This document shows, piece after piece, positions 51,958 to 60,338 of a stretch of DNA of 64,000 nt (position 1 is its first letter; the number at the start of each line of letters is the position of its first letter). A model generated the notes under the pieces. It was not told where the DNA came from. It saw only the letters and a program-made list of their open reading frames with translations, and did not search any database. The position numbers and the translations under genes are program-made. Source of the stretch: Croceibacterium xixiisoli (lineage in GTDB: Bacteria > Pseudomonadota > Alphaproteobacteria > Sphingomonadales > Sphingomonadaceae); contig NZ_WTYJ01000003.1 in the NCBI RefSeq assembly GCF_009827305.1, positions 248,001 through 312,000 of the forward strand. Direction: 5' to 3'.

Positions 51958-52692
51958 ATGAAGAAACTCGCGGGAAACAGCGGGGCTGTGGGGGCTGGGC
52001 TGGCTGGCTCGACAATGCCGTGGCGCTATCTGCTGCTGGCGGCCTGGCTGCTGTTCTATTCCGCCGCCGCCTTTGCCCATGACGTGGCCGAAGGGGACAA
52101 GGCCTTTGTCCAGAGCATCAGCGGGCCAGCCTTCGGCCCTTTCATGTATCTGGGCGCCAAGCACATGGTCACCGGATATGACCACATCCTGTTCCTGATC
52201 GGGGTGGTGTTCTACCTCTATCGGCTGCGCGACGTGGTGGTCTATGTCTCCATGTTCACCATCGGCCATTCGCTGACCCTGATGGGCGGCGTGCTGCTCG
52301 GCGTCGGGGCCAATGCCTATATCATTGATGCCATCATCGGCCTGTCGGTGGTCTACAAGGGGGTCGAAAACCTCGGCGGGTTCCGCAAGATTGGCCTGAA
52401 CATCAATCCCCGTCTGGCGGTGCTGGTGTTCGGCCTGTTCCACGGCATGGGTCTGGCGACCAAGCTGATGGATCTGCAGGTTTCGGAAAACGGCCTGCTG
52501 ATCAATCTGATCGGTTTCAACCTGGGCGTCGAAGTCGGCCAGGTGATCGTGCTGTCGGTGGTGGTGTTCCTGCTCAGCAGCTGGCGCAGCACCGCCAGCT
52601 TCGCCAAGGGCGCGTTCTCCGCCAATGTGGCGCTGATCATCGCCGGCCTGGCGCTGACCGGATATCAGCTGATGGGCTATTTCGCCGCCTGA
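51958..52692 (+). CDS. HupE/UreJ-family membrane protein (putative Ni/Co permease)
   Basis: A 244-residue protein. ATG 51958 has AAAGGAT upstream. A signal-like N-terminus is followed by the processed-start sequence AHDVAEGDKAF and about six membrane helices. The family motif HMVTGYDHILFLIGVVF (conserved His and Asp) is followed by a second His in FTIGHSLTL and a third in FGLFHGMGLA. HupE/UreJ proteins are thought to move nickel or cobalt. There is no hydrogenase or urease in view, so the metal is not fixed by context. Confidence 0.85.
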   Translation: MKKLAGNSGAVGAGLAGSTMPWRYLLLAAWLLFYSAAAFAHDVAEGDKAFVQSISGPAFGPFMYLGAKHMVTGYDHILFLIGVVFYLYRLRDVVVYVSMFTIGHSLTLMGGVLLGVGANAYIIDAIIGLSVVYKGVENLGGFRKIGLNINPRLAVLVFGLFHGMGLATKLMDLQVSENGLLINLIGFNLGVEVGQVIVLSVVVFLLSSWRSTASFAKGAFSANVALIIAGLALTGYQLMGYFAA

Positions 52693-52706
52693 TGGATCGG
52701 TTCACT

Positions 52707-52743
52707 GCGCGCGGCGGCGGGCGTTCTGCCTGCCGCCGCGTGC
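52707..52743 (+). terminator. GC-rich hairpin after hupE
   Basis: GCGCGCGGCGGC (52707-52718) pairs with GCCGCCGCGTGC (52732-52743), with one G-T pair, around a 13-base loop. It lies 14 bases after the hupE stop codon. No T tract; it separates the metal module from the Mrp operon. Confidence 0.5.
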
Positions 52744-52866
52744 AACATTATATGTCCAAGGGAAAACTTTGCGCCTGCAGGCCTTGTCCCCATGCGGTTC
52801 TTTCTACCATAAAGGCTGACAATCCACACAGACGGGCAACCAGCCAGCAGGGAGGAAGCGGAAGAC

Positions 52867-55797
52867 ATGAGTGATGCGAGACTGTTGATACTGGTTCTCG
52901 CACTCCCCTTCCTGGGCAGCATTCTCGCCGCATTTCTGCCGACCCGCGCCCGCAACGCAGCGTCCTTCATGGCCGGCCTCATCGGCCTGATCGCCAGCGC
53001 CCTCCTGCTCAGCTTCTATTCCACGCTCGCGACCGGGCAGACGGTCCGTCATGTCGCGCCGTGGCTGCCCTCGCTCGGCCTCGATTTCACCCTCCGCCTC
53101 AGCGGCTTCACCTGGCTTTTCGCCCTGCTGGTGCTCGGCATCGGCACATTGGTGGTGCTCTATGCCCGCTATTACATGTCGGAAGAGGACCCGGTTCCGC
53201 GCTTCTTCAGCTTCCTGCTGGCCTTCATGGGCTCGATGCTGGGCGTCGTGCTGTCGGGCAATCTGATCCAGATCGTGTTTTTCTGGGAGATGACGAGCCT
53301 CTTCTCCTTCCTGCTGATCGGATATTGGCACCATAATCAGAGCGCGCGCGACGGTGCGCGCATTGCGCTGATCGTCACTTGCCTCGGCGGGGTCTGCCTG
53401 CTGGTCGGCATGCTGCTGCTCGGGCATATCGCCGGCAGCTATGATCTGGATGTGGTGCTGGGCCGGGGCGATATCGTGCGCGCCCATGCGCTCTATCTGC
53501 CGATGCTGATCCTGATCCTGATCGGTGCCTTCACCAAGAGCGCGCAGTTCCCGTTCCAGTTCTGGCTGCCGCATGCCATGTCCGCGCCGACCCCGGTGTC
53601 GGCTTACCTGCATTCGGCGACCATGGTGAAGGCGGGCATCTTCCTGCTGATCCTGCTGTGGCCCGTGCTCGCTGGCACGCAGATCTGGTATCTGATCGTC
53701 GTCACTATTGGCTTGGCGACGCTGCTGGTCGGGGCTTGGTCGGCGATCTTCCAGCATGATCTGAAGGGGCTGCTGGCCTATTCGACGATCAGCCATCTGG
53801 GCTTGATCACGCTGCTGCTGGGGCTGGGCAGTCCGCTCGGGCTGGTCGCGGCGATCTTCCACACCGTCAATCACGCCACCTTCAAGGCTTCGCTGTTCAT
53901 GGCGGCGGGGATCATCGATCATGAAACCGGCACGCGCGATCTGCGCAAGCTGTCCGGCCTGATGAAGTTCATGCCGATCACCGCCACGCTGGCGATGGTC
54001 GCGGCGGCGGCCATGGCTGGGGTGCCGCTGCTGAACGGCTTCCTGTCCAAGGAAATGTTCCTGGCAGAGGCGCTGGAATCGCAGAGCGGCACGCTGCTTG
54101 ACTGGGCGCTGCCGATCCTGGCCACGCTCGCCAGCATGTTCAGCGTGCTCTATTCGATCCGCTTCATTCATCAGACCTTCTTCGGCCCGCCGCCTGTCGA
54201 TCTGCCGCACACCCCGCATGAGGCACCGCACTGGATGCGCCTGCCGATCGAGATTCTGGTGCTGGCCTGCCTGGTGGTCGGCATTATTCCCACGCTCACC
54301 ATCGGCCCCTTGCTGCAGATCGCGGTCCGTTCGGTGCTGGGCGACCGCACACCGGATTACAGCTTGGCCATCTGGCACGGTTTCAACATGCCCTTGTTGA
54401 TGAGCGTGATCGCGCTGGTCGGTGGCGTGCTGCTCTATCGCCGGTTCGGCGGGCGGCTCAACGCCATGACCAATTCGCCCTTCATCGGTCGGCTCAAGGG
54501 CCGGAGAACCTTCGAAACGGTACTGGCCGCGCTGATAGACGGCGCCAGCGCTCTGCACAGGATGGTCAGCACCAAGCGGTTGCAGGTGCAGCTCCGCATT
54601 CTGATCGTGGTCACGCTGGCCGCAGGATCGATCGGTTTCCTGACCTATGGCTACAGCGTCGGCAATGGGCCGACCATCATGCTCGATCCGATCTTCGCGG
54701 TGCTGTGGATCCTGGGCGGCGCCTCCGCCATCGGCGCGGCGGTGCAGGCGAAATTCCATCGGCTGGCGGCGCTGGCCATGGTCGGCGTGGCCGGGCTTTC
54801 AACCTGCATCAGCTTCATCTGGCTCTCCGCTCCCGATCTGGGGCTGACCCAGCTGCTGGTGGAAAGCATCACGCTGGTGCTGATGCTGCTCGGCCTGCGC
54901 TGGTTGCCGCAACGCCTGCCGGAATTCTGGCCGGGCGGGCGAACGCCGTTCAATGTGCGGCTGCGGCGCGGGGGTGACATCCTCATCGCGGTGGCGGCCG
55001 GTCTGGGCGCGGCGGCCATCGCCTATGCCATGATGACCCGCCCTGAACCCGAAGGGATTTCGCGCTTCTTCCTGGAACAGGCCTATCATGGCGGCGGCGG
55101 CACCAATGTGGTCAACGTCATCCTGGTCGATTTCCGCAGCTTCGATACGCTGGGGGAAATCACCGTGCTGGCGATCGTCGCATTGACCGTGTTCTCCCTG
55201 TTGCGCCGTTTCCGCCCGGCCGCCGAAAGCGTGGAACTGCCGGTCCAGCAGAAGGTGCAGAACGCTTTCGATGCAGGCCGTGAAGATCGCGAACATGGCG
55301 ATACGGCGGCCCATTATCTGCTGGTGCCGCGCGTGATCATGGAATGGATGTTCCCGATCATCCTGACCTGTGCGCTCTATTTCCTGATCCGTGGGCATGA
55401 TCTGCCCGGCGGCGGTTTCGCCGGTGGGGTCACCGCCTCGATCGCGATCCTGCTGCTCTATATGGCCAGCGGCACGCGTTCGGTGGAAGCGCGTCTGAAC
55501 ATCCAGCCGGTCCGCTGGATCAGCGTCGGGCTGATGTTCGCGGTGCTGACCGGGATGGCCGCATGGCTGGCCGGCTATCCGTTGCTGTCGACCTATTTCA
55601 GCTATCTCGAACTGCCGCTGATCGGGGATATGCCGGTGGCCAGCGCGCTGCTGTTCGACATCGGCGTCTTCTCGGTGGTGGTTGGCACGACGGCGCTGAT
55701 CCTCATCGCGCTGGCGCATCAGTCGATCCGCACCCCCCGTGCCCCCAAACCCGAAAAGGCACCGGACAAGATACCCGATATGGAGGGGGACACATAA
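52867..55797 (+). CDS. mrpA: Mrp Na+/H+ antiporter, fused MrpA-MrpB subunit
   Basis: A 976-residue polytopic membrane protein, the largest subunit of the Mrp (Pha/Mnh/Sha) cation/proton antiporter. The NuoL-like core has QFPFQFWLPHAMSAPTPVSA and LHSATMVKAGIF with the key Lys. The C-terminal 150 residues (from about PRVIMEWMFPIIL through RGHDLPGGGFAGG) are an MrpB domain, so A and B are fused as usual in alphaproteobacteria. GGGAGGAAG precedes the start. It heads the operon mrpAB-C-D-E-F-G and supports pH and Na+ homeostasis. Confidence 0.95.
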   Translation: MSDARLLILVLALPFLGSILAAFLPTRARNAASFMAGLIGLIASALLLSFYSTLATGQTVRHVAPWLPSLGLDFTLRLSGFTWLFALLVLGIGTLVVLYARYYMSEEDPVPRFFSFLLAFMGSMLGVVLSGNLIQIVFFWEMTSLFSFLLIGYWHHNQSARDGARIALIVTCLGGVCLLVGMLLLGHIAGSYDLDVVLGRGDIVRAHALYLPMLILILIGAFTKSAQFPFQFWLPHAMSAPTPVSAYLHSATMVKAGIFLLILLWPVLAGTQIWYLIVVTIGLATLLVGAWSAIFQHDLKGLLAYSTISHLGLITLLLGLGSPLGLVAAIFHTVNHATFKASLFMAAGIIDHETGTRDLRKLSGLMKFMPITATLAMVAAAAMAGVPLLNGFLSKEMFLAEALESQSGTLLDWALPILATLASMFSVLYSIRFIHQTFFGPPPVDLPHTPHEAPHWMRLPIEILVLACLVVGIIPTLTIGPLLQIAVRSVLGDRTPDYSLAIWHGFNMPLLMSVIALVGGVLLYRRFGGRLNAMTNSPFIGRLKGRRTFETVLAALIDGASALHRMVSTKRLQVQLRILIVVTLAAGSIGFLTYGYSVGNGPTIMLDPIFAVLWILGGASAIGAAVQAKFHRLAALAMVGVAGLSTCISFIWLSAPDLGLTQLLVESITLVLMLLGLRWLPQRLPEFWPGGRTPFNVRLRRGGDILIAVAAGLGAAAIAYAMMTRPEPEGISRFFLEQAYHGGGGTNVVNVILVDFRSFDTLGEITVLAIVALTVFSLLRRFRPAAESVELPVQQKVQNAFDAGREDREHGDTAAHYLLVPRVIMEWMFPIILTCALYFLIRGHDLPGGGFAGGVTASIAILLLYMASGTRSVEARLNIQPVRWISVGLMFAVLTGMAAWLAGYPLLSTYFSYLELPLIGDMPVASALLFDIGVFSVVVGTTALILIALAHQSIRTPRAPKPEKAPDKIPDMEGDT

Positions 55798-56135
55798 TGG
55801 AAGCCGTGCTCGCTCTTGCCATCGGCGTCCTCACCGCATCCGGGGTCTGGCTGGTATTCCGCCCACGCACCTTTCAGGTCGTGCTGGGGCTGGCGCTGCT
55901 GTCCTATGCCGTGAACCTGTTCATCCTGGCCGCTGGCCGGCTGCGCACCGATGCGCCGCCGATCATCGGCAAGGATGTGGTCGATCCCACGCTTTATGCC
56001 GATCCGGTACCGCAGGCGCTGGTGCTGACGGCCATCGTGATCTCTTTTGCCACCACCGCGCTGCTGCTGGTGGTGCTCATCGCGTCGCGTGGCCTGACCG
56101 GCACCGACCATGTCGATGGCGAGGATGACCAGTGA
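55797..56135 (+). CDS. mrpC: Mrp antiporter subunit C
   Basis: A 112-residue NuoK-like subunit with three membrane helices (ALAIGVLTASGVWLVF, LGLALLSYAVNLFILAAG and ALVLTAIVISFATTALLLVV). The conserved VDPTLYADPVPQALVLTAIV segment is diagnostic. ATG 55797 overlaps the mrpA stop by one base (TAATG), and the gene overlaps mrpD by four. Confidence 0.94.
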   Translation: MEAVLALAIGVLTASGVWLVFRPRTFQVVLGLALLSYAVNLFILAAGRLRTDAPPIIGKDVVDPTLYADPVPQALVLTAIVISFATTALLLVVLIASRGLTGTDHVDGEDDQ

Positions 56136-57748
56136 CCGGCAGCATGCAGCATCTGATTGTCGCGCCTGTCGTTCTGCCCATCGCCGTCTGCGCGGTGATG
56201 CTGGCGTTCAACGAACGCCGGCGCATGCTCAAGCGGGCCCTCAGCCTGGCGACCACTGCGGCCCTGATGGTCATCGCCGCGCTGATCCTGTGGCAGGCGG
56301 ACAAGACCGGCGTGCCGCAGGTCTATCTGCTCGGAAACTGGTCGGCACCTTTCGGCATCGTGCTGGTGGCGGACCGGCTCTCGGCCATGATGCTCTGCCT
56401 GGTCAGCGTGCTGGGCTTTACCGCGTTGCTCTATTCCTTTGCCCGCTGGGATCGGTCGGGGCCACGTTTCCACGTGCTGTTCCTGCTGCTGCTGGCCGGG
56501 GTCAACGGTGCGTTCCTGACCGGGGATCTGTTCAATCTCTTCGTGTTTTTCGAAGTGCTGCTGGCGGCTTCCTATGGCCTGATCCTGCATGGTGCGGGCG
56601 AAGAACGGACCCGGGCCAGCCTGCATTACATCACCATCAATATCGCCACCTCGCTGCTGTTCCTGATCGGCGTGGCGATGATCTATGCGGTTACCGGCAC
56701 GCTCAACATGGCCGATCTGGCGGCCAGGATGGCCACCGTCCCGCCCGAAGATCTGATGCTGCTGGAAGCGGGCGCGGCGGTGCTGGGCATCGCCTTCCTG
56801 GTCAAATCGGGCATCTGGCCGCTCAGCTTCTGGCTGGTGCGCACCTATGCCGCAGCGGTCCCGCCGGTTGCTGCCGTATTCGCGGTCATGACCAAGGTGG
56901 GCATCTATATCGTCCTGCGCCTCAATTCGCTGCTGTTCGGCGGGGCGTGGGCGGAAACGGCGGGTTTTGCCGACAACTGGCTGATCTGGGCCGGCTTCGC
57001 CACGATTGCCTTCGGGGTGCTGGGCATCCTCTCGGCCCGCACGCTCAGCCGCGTGGCCGGTCACTACGTGCTGGTATCCTCCGGCACGCTGCTGGCCGTG
57101 ATCGGCATGGGCGGCCTGGAACTGACATCGGCCATGCTGTTCTATCTGGTCAGCTCCACCCTGTCCGTCGGCGCGCTCTATCTCATCATCGAACCGGTGG
57201 AACGCAATGCGGATGAAGATGACATCATCCCCGGCCTGGAAGAACCGGTGTTCGATGACGAATACACCGGCGCGATCGAGGAAGAGGAAAATGAGAAGGG
57301 GATCGTCATTCCCGGATCGATCGCGGTGCTGGGCGGCGGTTTCATCTTCTGCACGCTGCTGCTCGCCGGTCTGCCGCCGCTGTCCGGGTTCATCGCCAAA
57401 TTCGCGATCGTCGATGCGCTGTTCAGCGGCCCGGTGATCAGCGCCAAGGCGTGGATCCTGATCACGCTGATCATTCTGTCCGGCCTCACCACGCTGGTCG
57501 CGCTGACCCGCGCGGGGATCGATCTCATCTGGACCCCGGCGGAGGATTCGCCGGTCCATCTCAATGTCACGGAAATCGTGCCGATCGGCCTGTTGCTGGC
57601 CGCCTGCCTGGTCTCGATGATCCTGGCCGGCCCGATCTTCAGCTATATGGAGGCGGTGGCTGCCGATCTGGGCGATGCAAGTCTCTATATCGACGCGGTC
57701 ATGAACGCACCGCGCGCCGGTGAGCCCGAAATGGGGGAGGCACTGTGA
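56132..57748 (+). CDS. mrpD: Mrp antiporter subunit D
   Basis: A 538-residue NuoM/N-like subunit with about 14 helices. It has LFNLFVFFEVLLAASYGLIL with the conserved Glu, and a Lys in LVKSGIWPLSFWL. A strongly acidic cytoplasmic loop (about residues 350-390, with NADEDDIIPGLEEP and EEEENEKG) is a feature of proteobacterial MrpD. Start GTG 56132 overlaps mrpC by four bases. Confidence 0.95.
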   Translation: MTGSMQHLIVAPVVLPIAVCAVMLAFNERRRMLKRALSLATTAALMVIAALILWQADKTGVPQVYLLGNWSAPFGIVLVADRLSAMMLCLVSVLGFTALLYSFARWDRSGPRFHVLFLLLLAGVNGAFLTGDLFNLFVFFEVLLAASYGLILHGAGEERTRASLHYITINIATSLLFLIGVAMIYAVTGTLNMADLAARMATVPPEDLMLLEAGAAVLGIAFLVKSGIWPLSFWLVRTYAAAVPPVAAVFAVMTKVGIYIVLRLNSLLFGGAWAETAGFADNWLIWAGFATIAFGVLGILSARTLSRVAGHYVLVSSGTLLAVIGMGGLELTSAMLFYLVSSTLSVGALYLIIEPVERNADEDDIIPGLEEPVFDDEYTGAIEEEENEKGIVIPGSIAVLGGGFIFCTLLLAGLPPLSGFIAKFAIVDALFSGPVISAKAWILITLIILSGLTTLVALTRAGIDLIWTPAEDSPVHLNVTEIVPIGLLLAACLVSMILAGPIFSYMEAVAADLGDASLYIDAVMNAPRAGEPEMGEAL

Positions 57749-58227
57749 AGCGCATTCTGCCCTTTCCGCTGCTGTCGGCCACGCTGTTCACCATGTGGGT
57801 GCTGCTTACCGGTTTTTCGCCAGGGCATATCGTGATCGGTGCTGCCGTCGCGGTCATCGTGTCGCGGGTGATGCTGGCACTGCAGCCGGAACCCTCGAAC
57901 ATTCGCATCAGCAGCGCGATTCCCCGGCTGGCAGGGCTGGTGTTCGTGGATATCCTGCGATCCAACATCGCCGTGGCCCGGATCGTGCTGTTCAAACCGA
58001 AGGAGCGCAAATCGGGCTTCATTCACCTGCCGATCGAATTGCAGAACCCCTATGCGCTGGCGACCCTGGCGGTGATCATGACGGCCACGCCCGGCACGCT
58101 GTGGCTGCAGCATGATGCCCGCAACCGGCGCGTGCTGATCCATGTGCTGGATCTGGTCGATGAAAGCGAATGGGTCGATCTGATCAAGAACCGGTATGAG
58201 CGGCTGCTGATGGAGATTTTCGAATGA
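57745..58227 (+). CDS. mrpE: Mrp antiporter subunit E
   Basis: A 160-residue subunit with two N-terminal membrane helices and a cytoplasmic C-terminal domain. Typical segments are LAGLVFVDILRSNIAVARIVL and, later, PLELQ-like PIELQNPYALATLAVIMTATPGT (core NPYALATLAVIMTATPG). It overlaps mrpD and mrpF by four bases each. Confidence 0.93.
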   Translation: MKRILPFPLLSATLFTMWVLLTGFSPGHIVIGAAVAVIVSRVMLALQPEPSNIRISSAIPRLAGLVFVDILRSNIAVARIVLFKPKERKSGFIHLPIELQNPYALATLAVIMTATPGTLWLQHDARNRRVLIHVLDLVDESEWVDLIKNRYERLLMEIFE

Positions 58228-58505
58228 ACTGGCCCATCCTCGCGCTGGCGATCACCGCCGCCCAGGTGCTGCTGGGCCTGGCGATGGGCTGCGCCGTCTA
58301 TCGCGTGTTCCGTGGCCCCCGCGCGCAGGACCGTGTGCTCGGGCTCGATGCGCTTTATCTGTCGGGCATGCTGCTGCTGCTGACCTATGGCATCCAGACC
58401 GGCCGCACGCTGTTTTTCGAAGCGGCACTGGTCATCGCGCTGCTGGGCTTCGCCGGCACGGTCGCCCTGGCCAAATTCCTGATGCGGGGGGAGGTGATCG
58501 AATGA
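58224..58505 (+). CDS. mrpF: Mrp antiporter subunit F
   Basis: A 93-residue subunit with three membrane helices; RVFRGPRAQDRVLGLDALYL in the first loop is the MrpF signature, with a conserved Asp. Four-base overlaps tie it to mrpE and mrpG. Confidence 0.93.
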   Translation: MNWPILALAITAAQVLLGLAMGCAVYRVFRGPRAQDRVLGLDALYLSGMLLLLTYGIQTGRTLFFEAALVIALLGFAGTVALAKFLMRGEVIE

Positions 58506-58843
58506 TCCAGTCGCCCGATCTGCCGCTCTGGGCAGCCATCATCGTCGGCATCTTCGTGCTGCTGGGGGCATCGATCACCTTGATCGGGGCGCTCGGGCTG
58601 ATCCGGCTCAACAGTTTCTACGAACGGGTCCACCCGCCCACGCTCGGCCCCACGCTGGGCACGATCTGCATCCTGGTCGCCTCGATCACCTGTTTTTCCA
58701 CGCTGCAGAGCCGGCCGATCGTGCATGAATTGCTGATCGGCCTGTTCGTGACCATGACCACCCCGGTCACCCTGATGCTGCTGGCCCGCGCAGCCGTCTA
58801 TCGCGACCGCAAGGAAGGATCCCCCGACGTTCCGCAGGAATGA
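58502..58843 (+). CDS. mrpG: Mrp antiporter subunit G
   Basis: A 113-residue subunit with three membrane helices. The MrpG pattern LIRLNSFYERVHPPTLGPTL (GLxRLpdfYxRxHaxtkaxTLG in the family) follows the first helix. It ends the operon. Confidence 0.93.
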   Translation: MIQSPDLPLWAAIIVGIFVLLGASITLIGALGLIRLNSFYERVHPPTLGPTLGTICILVASITCFSTLQSRPIVHELLIGLFVTMTTPVTLMLLARAAVYRDRKEGSPDVPQE

Positions 58844-58871
58844 GTGGATACAGCCAGCCCCACAAAAGAAA

Positions 58872-58891
58872 GGCCCCGCCGGAGCGGGGCC
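58872..58891 (-). terminator. Intrinsic terminator facing left
   Basis: GGCCCCGC-cgga-GCGGGGCC is an 8-bp perfect stem. Read on the minus strand it is followed by TTTCTTTT, a proper U tract; on the plus strand there is none. It would stop transcription entering mrpG from the right, although no leftward gene is evident there. Confidence 0.75.
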
Positions 58892-59135
58892 AAGGGAAGA
58901 GGGACTGTTGTTCCGGACAAAGGGGAGGGAGTTCCGGAACCGTCTGATGCTGTTCTAGCCAAGCCTTCCTGAACGCGCCGCGAACGGACTGTTTGGTTTC
59001 GTTCATCTTTGGCTAGCTGCTTGTTTGACAATCACTAATCTGAAAAATCCGCCAAATTCGCGCGATCTTCCGTGCCAATATGGCGATGGCGCGACGCACG
59101 GCCCTTCAGCATGTAACGCCGGGTAACGCGGCAGG

Positions 59136-59178
59136 TTACCGTAATTAACTCAAAGCGCGCGCGGCATCCTTCTAGCGC
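59136..59178 (+). promoter_or_regulatory. Candidate promoter/operator of the Btu-like operon, shared with hupE
   Basis: A 22-base element (59136-59157; core ACCGTAATTAACT...AAAGCG) and the box TCTAGCGC (59171-59178) have the same spacing as the hupE copy. CTCAAA and the TCTAG box are 16 bases apart. The arm GTTACC of an upstream inverted repeat overlaps its left edge. Confidence 0.5.
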
Positions 59179-59245
59179 TTCCTCCACCATGGCTGACTCG
59201 CGGGGGCGAACCGGCGCGCATGGGCAGTTGAGGAAACAGAACAGC

Positions 59246-60338
59246 ATGAAGCGGGTGAAAATCGGGCTGGTGGTGGCCGTCATCGCCCTGCTCGGTGCGA
59301 TCATGTTGTTTTCCCGCGCAGGCGAAACCGGTCCACAGCCACCTGCCGCCGGGGGGCAATTTCACCTTCACCGATGATCTGGGCCGCAGCGTCACGGTCA
59401 ACCGCCCGGTCAAGCGGGTGGCAATTTTCAACCGCTATGGCGTGGAATTCATCCGTGCGATTGCCGGCATGGATCCGATTGTGGGTGTCGATGCCGGCAC
59501 TGCGAAGGAACGCGAATATTGGCCGGGGATCGAAAACATCGCCATTGTCGGGCAGGGGCAGGCGACACCCAATTACGATGCCATCGTGGCCCTGCGCCCG
59601 GATCTGGTGATTCTGCCGCGCAATGGCAGCTGGCAGGAAGCGGAACGGGTGCTGACCCCGCTGCATATCCCCGTCGCCGTCATCACCGCCTGGGATGTGC
59701 TCAAGCATGAGGAAAACGTCACGCTGATGGGGCAATTGTTTGACCGCCCTGACCAGGCGGCGGAGCTCAACGCTTTCTATCAGCACTGGAACACGCTGTT
59801 GCAGGAACGGCTGAAGGGCGTGACGCGCAAGCGGGTCTATCTGGAGGAGGTCGGCGATTACCGCACCCTGCTGCCCGGTTCGGGCTGGCATGACATGATC
59901 GAGACCGGCGGCGGGCTGAATGTCTTCCGCGATGTGTCCATTACCGGGGACAACCAGTCGCGTGGCAGCGTGCAGGGTTTCACCGTCGATCCGGAAGAAG
60001 TGATCGCGCGTGCACCCGATGTCATCCTGAAGCTGCAGCCGGGGCAATATGCGCCGCATCCGCGCGAGTTTTCGCGCCAGGTGCTGACCGGCATTGCGGC
60101 CCGCCCCGGCTTTGCCGGCACACCGGCGGTGCGCGAAGGGCAGGTCTATCACATGTCCTATTACCTTGCTGGCGGCTGTTCGAAGATCGTCGGCGCACTG
60201 CAGGTGGCCAAATGGCTCTATCCCGAACGCTTTGCCGATATCGATCCGGCAGCGGTGATGAACGAATGGCTGACCCGGTTTCAGCATGTCCCGGCGCAGC
60301 AGGGCTACACCGCCGGCCTGGGTGAGTTTCGCCGTTGA
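59246..60338 (+). pseudogene. Frameshifted ABC solute-binding protein (FecB/BtuF-like)
   Basis: A periplasmic binding protein for a siderophore, heme or cobalamin. The start ATG 59246 (after GAGGAAA) gives a signal peptide (MKRVKIGLVVAVIALLGAIM) but its frame ends at TGA after GGQFHLHR. The body, FTFTDDLGRSVTVNRPVKRVAI onward (core DDLGRSVTVNRPVKRV), is in another frame. Removing one G from the G6 run at 59351-59356 joins them into about 363 residues. The later parts, including VALRPDLVILPR and YLAGGCSKIVGALQVAKWLYP (core GCSKIVGALQVAKW), are intact. Either the gene is broken, slips during expression, or the read has an error. A start at 59295 would lack a signal. Confidence 0.75.

Larger units (their letters stand above)
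58844..59245. other. 402-base gap between mrpG and the Btu-like operon
   Basis: No convincing gene; leftward ORFs of 77-79 codons run through a hairpin and match nothing I know. It holds a terminator facing left (58872-58891), an AT-richer core near 59020-59060, an inverted repeat GGTAAC/GTTACC (59122-59140) and the shared promoter-like element. I see no cobalamin riboswitch motif. A small leftward RNA is possible. Confidence 0.6.

Noticed and set aside
43278-52692. Plain oligopeptide or nickel importer for urease or hydrogenase
   Set aside because: No urease or hydrogenase gene is visible in the window, and the receptor, PepSY and His-rich genes point to a metal complex. A simple Nik or Dpp label would overstate what is known.
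52804-54759. 651-codon minus-strand ORF opposite mrpA
   Set aside because: Low-complexity Gln/Arg/Asp-rich sequence antisense to a clear antiporter subunit.
55994-57559. 521-codon minus-strand ORF opposite mrpC/mrpD
   Set aside because: Same type of antisense shadow, no domain.
58844-59245. Cobalamin riboswitch upstream of the Btu-like operon
   Set aside because: I looked for the conserved B12-box type sequence and found none; the region has other repeats instead.
59295-59350. Start of the binding-protein gene at 59295 in the body frame
   Set aside because: It gives no signal peptide and no ribosome-binding site, whereas the ATG at 59246 gives both; a frameshift explains the data better.
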